NCBI GenBank assembly: GCA_905236465.1 | Contig: CAJOQA010000176.1 | Span: 1-5,239 of the forward strand | Length of the DNA: 5,239 nucleotides | Direction: 5' to 3' | Source: an uncultured Treponema sp. | GTDB lineage: Bacteria > Spirochaetota > Spirochaetia > Treponematales > Treponemataceae | Part shown: piece by piece, positions 1 to 5,239 of the stretch | Position numbering within the stretch: position 1 is the stretch's first letter | How the letters are laid out: the number at the start of each line of letters is the position of its first letter | Program-made: the position numbers and the translations under genes | The notes under the pieces: generated by a model | What the model was told of the DNA's origin: nothing | What the model saw: the letters and a program-made list of their open reading frames with translations, nothing else | Databases searched by the model: none

Positions 1-1
1 C

Positions 2-40
2 TTGCGACTTGGGTAAAAAAGCTAAAACCGGCAGATGACA
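2..40 (-). pseudogene. cbiA: Continuation of cbiA reading frame beyond the in-frame stop, cut by the window edge
   Basis: Translating past the TAA at 41-43 in the same frame gives CHLPVLAFLPKSQ. In CbiA the segment after the ATP-domain helix (here KLKEVIEK) normally reads like PVLGYLPK, so the match is to the expected next piece of the same protein, in frame and without gap. No ATG, GTG or TTG is in frame between the stop and the window edge that would restart translation. Whether the rest of the gene is intact cannot be seen. Confidence 0.7.
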
Positions 41-565
41 TTATTTTTCAATCACTTCCTTTAATTTTGCATAAAGACCTGCGGTAACTTTGTTGAGTAT
101 TATACCCTTTATAAAGTCTCCGTTCTTATATTCTAAAAACCCCTTTATCTGTGGTATAAGTGAAAAAGAAGATGATGAGGCATCCACTACAAGAATCACG
201 GGAACCTTGTAGGCAGCGGCAACTTCGCTAGCGGAAGCTATAGGACTAGATCCTGCAAGTCCGTCATAGTAGCCCATTGCCCCTTCTAGCAGGGCAAGGT
301 CTGCCTTGCTTTCTATAAAATTCTTAGCGAACAAAGAAGGGCCCGCTTCTTTTCCGGCTAAAAAAATATCAGTGTTAAAAGTTTTTATTCCCAAAACCTT
401 TGAATGAAAAATGGGGTCTATAAAATCAGGTCCGCATTTAAATGCCGTCAGATTAAGATTCTTTTTCTTTAGTAGATAAAGCAGGGCGCAAGTTATCAAA
501 GTCTTACCGCTATTACTTGAAAAAGAAGAAATCATAAGGCGAGGAATTTTTACCTGACCTGTCAT
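41..565 (-). CDS. cbiA: Cobyrinate a,c-diamide synthase CbiA, N-terminal ATP-binding part only, ended by an in-frame TAA
   Basis: The frame encodes 174 residues that match the N-terminal dethiobiotin-synthetase-like ATP domain of CbiA, which with its C-terminal glutamine amidotransferase domain amidates the a and c acetates of cobyrinate. Visible are the P-loop SSFSSNSGKT (13-22, Lys21), KCGPDFIDPIFHSKVLGI (43-60), EGAMGYYDGLAG (94-105), VPVILVVDAS (121-130) and GIILNKV (154-160). Complete CbiA is about 450 residues, so the amidotransferase half is missing. The product as read could not take ammonia from glutamine. The TAA at 41-43 interrupts the frame where the family continues, and the codons beyond it still look like CbiA, so this is probably a nonsense-mutated gene or a sequencing error. 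ATG at 565 is chosen over the TTG at 580 because that TTG overlaps the GGAGG that sits eight bases before the ATG. It overlaps cbiJET by a few codon bases less than the TTG call would, with the ATG lying just past the cbiJET stop. Confidence 0.85.
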   Translation of the reverse strand: MTGQVKIPRLMISSFSSNSGKTLITCALLYLLKKKNLNLTAFKCGPDFIDPIFHSKVLGIKTFNTDIFLAGKEAGPSLFAKNFIESKADLALLEGAMGYYDGLAGSSPIASASEVAAAYKVPVILVVDASSSSFSLIPQIKGFLEYKNGDFIKGIILNKVTAGLYAKLKEVIEK

Positions 566-566
566 T

Positions 567-2582
567 TTATTTTCCTCCAAACGAAAAGATATAGACAGGG
601 TTGCAGGCTGACATTAAAGTAAAGTCCCCTGCACTTTTTGACTTTGCAACAGACAAAAGTACGGCCTCAAAATTTTTTAGCCCCATTTTCTTTTGCAAAG
701 ACGCAAGCTCCGCTACGGTTTCCAAAGTTATAGCAGAAATTACAATGCGCATGTCAGGATTTTTTTTGAGCAAGAGTGAAACTATATCCTTAACATTTCC
801 ATTTGCTCCCCCTATAAAAGCATGGGTAGCCGGCAAAATATTTTCCATACCCTCAGGGCATTTTGCCTGTATAAAGTTTATGTTTTGCAAGCAAAATCGG
901 TCAGCATTTTCTTTGCAGAGGGACAAAGCCTGCATCTTACAGTCAAAGGAAAACACTTCTCCTTCATAGGCGCAAAAAGCAGCTTCTATGCTAATAGAAC
1001 CTGTTCCACAGCCAATATCGTAAAAAATAGAATCTTTGCAAAGACCTAGTTTTGTGATTATTGCAGACCTGATTTCTTTCTTTGTCATAGGAATTTTTTC
1101 TATGCGGATAAAATCTTCATCCTTAAAGCCTGTAAAAGGAGAGGCGACACTTCCCTTGTTTATAAAAAGAGCGGAATAAAGCCCCTCTTTTTGCAAAGAA
1201 TATAAATCTTCTACTTGGCAAGAAAAAAGGTCTTCATCTTCTTGCCCTAGATTAAAGGCCACACTTACTTCTATCTCTTTTATAAGTCCTGCCTGCTTAG
1301 CTTTAGCAATCAGTGCAGCAGCTTCCTTTAGCTGTTCAAGGTTAGAAGAAAGGGTAAATGTCTTTTTATTAAAATACAAGTTTGGAATAAGCGAAGTCTT
1401 TCTTCCGTGCATACTTATAAGGTTATAGTCCTGCCAGGCCTCTTTTCTTTTTGCAGCAAAGTACTGCAAACTAGAAATTCCTGGAATTATAGTTACAGCC
1501 CACGAAGCTTCACTTGCACTTTTAGCAAAAGACTTTGCCCCGCTATAAAAGCCTGTATCTCCTGAAAAAATAACAAGGGGAAATGTATAAGAGGGGTGGT
1601 CTTTTAGAAAAGATTGCACCTGGCTAAAAGTATACAGGGGGGCATTTTCTTTACCAACAAGAAGTCCTCTTTTTTTTAAGCGACAAAGAAGGCTGGGAGC
1701 TGCAAAAATAATATCACTTTGGCTTATGGCATTTTTTGCTTCTAGAGTTAAGTTTCCACAACCTTCTCCAACGAGCGTAACTGACACCTTTACTGAAAAG
1801 TTAAAAATGCGCTTTACTTCTTCAACAAGTTCTTCAAAGTCATATTTTTTTTCTTCACATTCTTTTTCTTCCGGATTTGAGATAACTAAAAGTTTTACCC
1901 CACATTCTTTTGCAGCCAGTTCTTTTTCTTCAAAGCCCCCTGCCCTACCACTTTCTTTTGTTAGCAACGCTTCAGCAGAAATCTGCTTTAGCATAGCTTC
2001 ATTCATCTGCTGACTAAAGGGGCCCTGCATCGCAATTATGTTAGCGGCTTTTATTTTTAAGTCCTCAAGAATTTTAAGGCTTTGCACAAGTGGCAGCACC
2101 CTAAAAAAGAGCCTACTTTTATCTGTAACAACCTTGCACAATTCCTCTATTCCCTTACTTCCGCTTGTTACAAGAACATTTCCCTTTACATTTTGTTCTA
2201 TATAGGTTCCAGCTTCAGTTATAGAAGAAAAGGTCACAGCATTCTCACCAGCCGCCCCTTGAGTTTTCCTTGCAAACCTCAAATACGCAATAGCACACTT
2301 TTTGCAGGCTTCCTTTATTTCTTTTGAAGCAAGGCCTGCAAAGGGATGGGTTGCATCTACTACGCAAAGAAAATTATTTGAGGAAATGAGCTCTTCCATT
2401 TCGGCTGCAGAAAGCCTGCCGTATATAACTTTTGCACAAGGATAACGGTCAGAAATATCTGATAAAAGACTTGCCCCGTATTCTGTTGCGGTGCTGGCAG
2501 TACAAGGAATTCCGCTTCTTGCAAAATAGGTAAAAAGCTCCCGCCCTTCACTGGTACCAGCAAAAATAAGAAGTCCTTTCAT
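567..2582 (-). CDS. cbiJET: CbiJ-CbiE-CbiT triple fusion: cobalt-precorrin-6A reductase / C5-methyltransferase / C15-methyltransferase (decarboxylating)
   Basis: This 671-residue protein carries three corrin enzymes. Residues 1-262 are CbiJ (CobK family), the NADH-type reductase of cobalt-precorrin-6A, with FAGTSEGREL (7-16), VDATHPFAG (75-83), VTSGSKGIEEL (138-148), AMQGPFSQQMN (184-194) and LLTKESGRAGGFEEK (206-220). Residues about 264-487 are CbiE, the C5 methylase, with FSGDTGFYSGAK (339-350) and IPGISSLQYFAA (366-377). Residues about 488-671 are CbiT, a Rossmann methylase of C15 that also decarboxylates the C12 acetate; IPMTKKEIR (497-505), the SAM loop DIGCGTGS (522-529), FIGGANGN (589-596) and ISAITLET (615-622) are visible. 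Fused CbiE-CbiT (or CobL) is common; a CbiJ added in front is less so. The E domain's first glycine loop is degenerate (see findings). ATG at 2582 shares one base with the cbiH stop; GTG at 2585 is an equally placed alternative giving one extra residue. The stop is TAA. Confidence 0.94.
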   Translation of the reverse strand: MKGLLIFAGTSEGRELFTYFARSGIPCTASTATEYGASLLSDISDRYPCAKVIYGRLSAAEMEELISSNNFLCVVDATHPFAGLASKEIKEACKKCAIAYLRFARKTQGAAGENAVTFSSITEAGTYIEQNVKGNVLVTSGSKGIEELCKVVTDKSRLFFRVLPLVQSLKILEDLKIKAANIIAMQGPFSQQMNEAMLKQISAEALLTKESGRAGGFEEKELAAKECGVKLLVISNPEEKECEEKKYDFEELVEEVKRIFNFSVKVSVTLVGEGCGNLTLEAKNAISQSDIIFAAPSLLCRLKKRGLLVGKENAPLYTFSQVQSFLKDHPSYTFPLVIFSGDTGFYSGAKSFAKSASEASWAVTIIPGISSLQYFAAKRKEAWQDYNLISMHGRKTSLIPNLYFNKKTFTLSSNLEQLKEAAALIAKAKQAGLIKEIEVSVAFNLGQEDEDLFSCQVEDLYSLQKEGLYSALFINKGSVASPFTGFKDEDFIRIEKIPMTKKEIRSAIITKLGLCKDSIFYDIGCGTGSISIEAAFCAYEGEVFSFDCKMQALSLCKENADRFCLQNINFIQAKCPEGMENILPATHAFIGGANGNVKDIVSLLLKKNPDMRIVISAITLETVAELASLQKKMGLKNFEAVLLSVAKSKSAGDFTLMSACNPVYIFSFGGK
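574..578 (-). promoter_or_regulatory. Ribosome binding site of cbiA (GGAGG), decides the ATG start
   Basis: On the minus strand the order is TTGGAGGAAAATAAAATG. GGAGG stands eight bases before ATG 563-565. The site lies inside the last codons of cbiJET, so cbiA translation is probably coupled to it. Its presence argues against the TTG at 578-580, which overlaps the site itself. Confidence 0.8.
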
Positions 2583-3325
2583 CACAAAACTTCCTCTATG
2601 CTATAGCCTCTCCGAGTTACCAGATTCTTTCCCACGACTCTTGTTTGGGAATTCCCTATAAAAACAGTTGTTGCCATATCAGCCTCAAAAACTGCTAGTT
2701 CTTTTAGGGTTAATATGCCAACCTTCTGCCCTACTCGGTCTATATTTGAAGCGTAACCACAAGGCCTGTCTTCTGGAAGAAGGGTTAGCAAAAGGGAGCA
2801 GGCCTTGCGCAAAGTATCAGGTCTGCCTTTGCTTGCAGGGTTATATAGTACTAGCGCAAAGTCTCCTGCAACGGCAGCTGAAAGACGTTTTTCTATAAGG
2901 GTCCAGGGAGTAAGGCGGTCACTTAAACTTATGCAACAAAAATCATTTGTAAGGGGAGAGCCCAAAAGGGCAGCTCCGCTTAGGGCTGCGCTTACCCCTG
3001 GCAAAAGCTCAACTTCAACATCTTTAAAATCCTTTTGCATTTCAAGGATAAGTCCTGCAAGCCCATACACTCCAGAATCCCCTGAACAAATGAAGGCAAC
3101 ATCTTTTCCCCTACTAGCACTTTCAAAAGCTAAACGGCACCGATCCGCTTCTTTTGTCATAGGGGAATTTATGATTTCCTTGTTTGGGAAAAAATCTTTT
3201 ATTAAATCAGTATAAAGCTTATAGCCACAAATTACCTGGCATTCTTCTAAAACCCTTCTAACTTCTACCGTCATTTTGCCAAGACTACCAGGCCCTATTC
3301 CACACACAAAAATTTTTTTACTCAC
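2582..3325 (-). CDS. cbiH: Precorrin-3B/cobalt-precorrin-3 C17-methyltransferase CbiH (ring-contracting)
   Basis: This is a 247-residue stand-alone CbiH/CobJ. In the anaerobic pathway it methylates C17 of cobalt-precorrin-3 with SAM and drives ring contraction to cobalt-precorrin-4. It has the tetrapyrrole-methylase fold with GIGPG (9-13), ICGYKLYTDLI (32-42), SGDSGVYG (81-88), LPGVSAA (108-114), GSPLTNDFCCISLSDRLTPW (122-141), LYNPASKGR (160-168) and TTVFIGNSQTRVVG (219-232). The ISLSD and GNSQTR motifs separate it from the sister methylases CbiF, CbiL and CbiE. Length is usual for the family, and the iron-sulfur C-terminal extension seen in some long CbiH proteins is absent. The start is GTG at 3325, set by a GGAGG eight bases upstream, and it overlaps the end of cbiFG by 8 bases. 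Its product is the substrate of the CbiF half of the preceding gene. Confidence 0.95.
   Translation of the reverse strand: MSKKIFVCGIGPGSLGKMTVEVRRVLEECQVICGYKLYTDLIKDFFPNKEIINSPMTKEADRCRLAFESASRGKDVAFICSGDSGVYGLAGLILEMQKDFKDVEVELLPGVSAALSGAALLGSPLTNDFCCISLSDRLTPWTLIEKRLSAAVAGDFALVLYNPASKGRPDTLRKACSLLLTLLPEDRPCGYASNIDRVGQKVGILTLKELAVFEADMATTVFIGNSQTRVVGKNLVTRRGYSIEEVL
2590..2597 (-). promoter_or_regulatory. Ribosome binding site of cbiJET (AGAGGAAG)
   Basis: AGAGGAAG lies in the last codons of cbiH. GAGG (2593-2596) is 10 bases from the ATG at 2582 and 7 bases from the alternative GTG at 2585. The spacing therefore does not decide between them; the overlaps are TGATG or GTGA, both typical of coupled translation. 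Confidence 0.55.
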
Positions 3326-5195
3326 TTTTTAGTCCTCCAAAATTTATTGCGAATGGATGTATGGCAAGGGCTAAGGTTATACCATTTTTACACCTTTTCT
3401 TTACTATTAAATTTCCATCTTCTTTTTTTAATGGGGCTACAGCTGCCCTTTCACAAACACAGTCGCAGCCTGTAACTTCTTTTACAAAGTCAGAGTTTGA
3501 AAAGCTACCTTGGATGGCATTTAGCTTTTCAGCTGAATAGGTAGCAAAAGGAATGTTCATTTTCCTAGCAAAAGAAATAATTCCACCCTCACACTTTTTT
3601 AAATCAATTGAATGTATTTCCTTTAAGCTATGGAGGCTCAAGTTATTTTCTTCAAAAAGCTCTTTTACAAAAGTTTCTATTTCTATTTCGCTGCTTTCCT
3701 TCCTGCACCCGATTCCCAAGATTAGACACTTTGCAAAAAGAAAAAGTCCATTACAAGAATTTGTGTGGTTAAAAAAAGTTATGTGGGCTTTAGAAAGGAT
3801 ATTACATTTTAGAAAAACTTCATGCTTGGTAAAAGTTGTAAGCATTCCATTGGGAATTTCACCTTCAAAGTCCACAAAATCTTTTAGCTTTCCTTCAATA
3901 GATATAAAGGCCCTCCTGCATTGCAAAAGGGCTGCGGAAAATTTTTTTGCGCAATCCATATTATTTATGCAAAGTAAATTCTTTTTTGCAAAGCTATCTA
4001 TAGAAAGTAGGGTATTTATATCTGTGGCAGTAGAAACAAAGGCTTTAGAAGTAAGGGCTAAAGACAACCTTTCTGCTAAATCATTTGCCCCGCCTAAGTG
4101 GCCGCTAAGCAAGGGAACTATAAGCTGAGCTTTTTCATCCATTGCAATAACAGCAGGGTCTGTCTGCTTAGATTTTACCAAAGGAGAAATTGCCCTCACC
4201 GCAATTCCTGAAGCCCCAATAAAAATAAGGGCAGCATATTTATAAAAAGCCTCTTTTACCCAGTCATCAAGATTTATATAAGTTATAAGAGGATTTTTTT
4301 CTTCGCTAGCAGAAAAGGTCTTTTGCCCAGAAAAAAGCGAGACATCAAATTCAGTAAGCAAGGCTTTTATTTTGCGCGAAAGTTTTGCCCCAGGGCTAGT
4401 AAAAGAAATCACCGCAATGCCGGAACTTTTGCGGTACATGGTTGTAAAAAGGGGGTCATACAGCTTTGACCGCATTTCACTCTTTTGTGGCAGCTTCCCG
4501 TCTGCTGCTTCAAGAACTTTTCCTACTATTAAAAGAGCAGTCTTTTCTATTCCCGCTTGTTTTATAGAATCTGCTAACATTTCAAGCGTACACGTAACTA
4601 TTTTTTCTTCAGGCCAGCTTGCCTTGTAAACTATGGCGGCAGGAGTTTTGGGTTCAAGTCCACCCGCAATTAAATCTGACTGGACCTTGCTTGCAAGACC
4701 TGCACTTAAAAAAATAACGAGGCTAGCATTGTGGTAAGCAAAAGAGCTAAGACTTTCCTCTGCCTTTACAGGAGTTCTGCCTTGAGCCCTAGTCAAAATA
4801 AGGCTTTGGCTATACGAGGGCAATGTGTATTCTAAGTTTAAAGCCGCAGCGGCTGCGCAAAAAGAAGAGACACCAGGAACACTTTGGTAAGCAATGCCTT
4901 CTTTTTTTAAGGCAACCATTTGCTCTGCAACCGCACCGTAAATGGAAGGGTCTCCGGTATGCAGGCGGACTGTAACCTTTTCCTTTGCATCAAAAGAAAT
5001 GATTGTCTGCACAACTTGCTCCAGTGTCATTGTTGCGCTATTAAAAATGCGACACTCTTTTTTTGCAACCTTCAGGAGCTCTGGATTTACAAGAGAACCT
5101 GCATAAATTATCGTGTCAGCTTTTTCAAGTAACCTTTGACCCCTGACTGTAATTAAATCAGCAGCTCCAGGCCCAGCTCCTACAAAGTATACCAT
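3318..5195 (-). CDS. cbiFG: CbiF-CbiG fusion: cobalt-precorrin-4 C11-methyltransferase / cobalt-precorrin-5A hydrolase
   Basis: This 625-residue cytosolic protein joins two successive corrin enzymes. Residues 1-256 are CbiF (CobM family), an SAM-dependent methylase of C11 of cobalt-precorrin-4. Visible marks are the glycine loop GAGPG (6-10), HTGDPSIYG (79-87), PGVSSFCAAAA (107-117) and LPSYSQSLILTRAQGRTP (125-142). Residues 259-625 are CbiG, which opens the delta-lactone of cobalt-precorrin-5A and releases acetaldehyde. Its N-terminal marks are IFIGASGIAVRAISPL (324-339) and SGHLGGANDLAERL (364-377); its C-terminal domain starts at LILGIGCR (491-498) and includes VCERAAVAP (580-588). The join near residue 257 has almost no linker and no internal ribosome binding site, so it is a true fusion. 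CbiG acts on the CbiF product, which suggests direct hand-over (inference). ATG at 5195 is chosen because the family N-terminus (VYFVGAGPG) begins there; the ribosome site is poor. The stop is TAA and overlaps the start of the next gene. Confidence 0.95.
   Translation of the reverse strand: MVYFVGAGPGAADLITVRGQRLLEKADTIIYAGSLVNPELLKVAKKECRIFNSATMTLEQVVQTIISFDAKEKVTVRLHTGDPSIYGAVAEQMVALKKEGIAYQSVPGVSSFCAAAAALNLEYTLPSYSQSLILTRAQGRTPVKAEESLSSFAYHNASLVIFLSAGLASKVQSDLIAGGLEPKTPAAIVYKASWPEEKIVTCTLEMLADSIKQAGIEKTALLIVGKVLEAADGKLPQKSEMRSKLYDPLFTTMYRKSSGIAVISFTSPGAKLSRKIKALLTEFDVSLFSGQKTFSASEEKNPLITYINLDDWVKEAFYKYAALIFIGASGIAVRAISPLVKSKQTDPAVIAMDEKAQLIVPLLSGHLGGANDLAERLSLALTSKAFVSTATDINTLLSIDSFAKKNLLCINNMDCAKKFSAALLQCRRAFISIEGKLKDFVDFEGEIPNGMLTTFTKHEVFLKCNILSKAHITFFNHTNSCNGLFLFAKCLILGIGCRKESSEIEIETFVKELFEENNLSLHSLKEIHSIDLKKCEGGIISFARKMNIPFATYSAEKLNAIQGSFSNSDFVKEVTGCDCVCERAAVAPLKKEDGNLIVKKRCKNGITLALAIHPFAINFGGLKSE
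3334..3338 (-). promoter_or_regulatory. Ribosome binding site of cbiH (GGAGG), decides the GTG start
   Basis: GGAGG followed by eight bases (ACTAAAAA) and GTG at 3323-3325. It sits inside the 3' end of cbiFG, whose codons for Gly-Gly-Leu-Lys overlap it. The same TTGGAGGA string and the same eight-base spacing precede cbiA. Confidence 0.8.
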
Positions 5196-5203
5196 AAGTA
5201 AAA

Positions 5204-5239
5204 TCAGCCTACATGACGCTCAAACCGAACAAAGCCCAA
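5204..5239 (-). CDS. Possible C-terminal end of an upstream gene, cut by the window edge
   Basis: One minus-strand frame is open from the window edge to TGA at 5204-5206 and would encode LGFVRFERHVG. The stop lies eight bases before the cbiFG ATG, the spacing expected inside this tight operon, and cbiFG has no good ribosome site of its own, so coupling to an upstream gene is plausible. Eleven residues are too few to identify a family; the other two frames stop sooner. A cbi gene such as cbiD or cbiL would be a natural neighbour, but that is a guess from context. Confidence 0.3.
   Translation of the reverse strand: MGFVRFERHVG

Noticed and set aside
41..43. Recoding of the cbiA TAA as an amino acid (alternative code, selenocysteine or pyrrolysine)
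   Set aside because: TAA is the terminator of cbiFG and cbiJET in this same window, and known recoding for selenocysteine or pyrrolysine uses TGA or TAG. A nonsense change or sequence error is simpler.
41..580. TTG start at 580 for cbiA
   Set aside because: The TTG overlaps the GGAGG that is ideally spaced for the ATG at 565, and the added residues (MEENK) add no family similarity.
2360..2563. A 67-codon minus-strand frame inside cbiJET
   Set aside because: It lies in another frame of the CbiJ domain, which is strongly supported by its motifs; no ribosome site or family match is seen.
3553..4128. A 191-codon open frame on the plus strand opposite cbiFG
   Set aside because: It is antisense to a well-supported CbiG domain, has no recognisable motif, and its composition is that of a reverse-complement shadow. 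The same applies to the other plus-strand frames (601-969, 822-1049, 1726-2013, 2082-2327, 2668-2898, 2805-3215, 4372-4629, 4920-5132).
4437..4439. Separate start for a stand-alone CbiG at the internal ATG
   Set aside because: No purine-rich ribosome site precedes it (the minus strand is C/T-rich there), and it lies within the conserved CbiF C-terminus.
5196..5239. Promoter or cobalamin riboswitch before cbiFG
   Set aside because: Only 44 bases are visible, too short for a riboswitch, and no -10/-35 pair is evident. Any such control would lie further upstream, outside the window.

Overview
The window is one continuous block of an anaerobic (early-cobalt-insertion) corrin-ring biosynthesis operon. 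Every supportable gene lies on the minus strand, so the operon reads from right to left. Diagnostic enzymes are CbiG, which belongs only to the anaerobic route, together with CbiF, CbiH, CbiJ, CbiE, CbiT and the start of CbiA. The organism is most likely a strict or facultative anaerobe with low-to-moderate GC, strong GGAGG ribosome binding sites and A/T-rich homopolymer runs. A Clostridia-type Firmicute or a spirochaete would fit, but the sequence alone does not settle the taxon.

Layout in transcription order: (1) 5204-5239, possibly the last codons of an unidentified upstream gene; (2) 3318-5195, a CbiF-CbiG fusion; (3) 2582-3325, CbiH; (4) 567-2582 (or 2585), a CbiJ-CbiE-CbiT triple fusion; (5) 41-565, the N-terminal ATP-binding half of CbiA, ended by an in-frame TAA. 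The CbiA reading clearly continues past that TAA to the window edge. The three internal gene junctions overlap or nearly touch, and there is no intergenic stretch long enough to hold a promoter or terminator.

The genes cover consecutive steps of one pathway. CbiH makes cobalt-precorrin-4. The CbiF half of the fusion methylates it at C11, and the CbiG half opens the resulting lactone to give cobalt-precorrin-5B. After CbiD, which is not in the window, the CbiJ domain reduces cobalt-precorrin-6A, CbiT methylates C15 and decarboxylates, and CbiE methylates C5. CbiA would later amidate the a and c side chains of cobyrinate. CbiL, CbiD, CbiC, the chelatase and the late genes are not present and must lie elsewhere.

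The points most worth a second look are the premature stop in cbiA with clear homology on both sides, the two gene fusions that join successive enzymes, and a shortened, atypical N-terminal glycine loop in the CbiE domain. I found no mobile element, RNA gene, CRISPR array or evidently new system.
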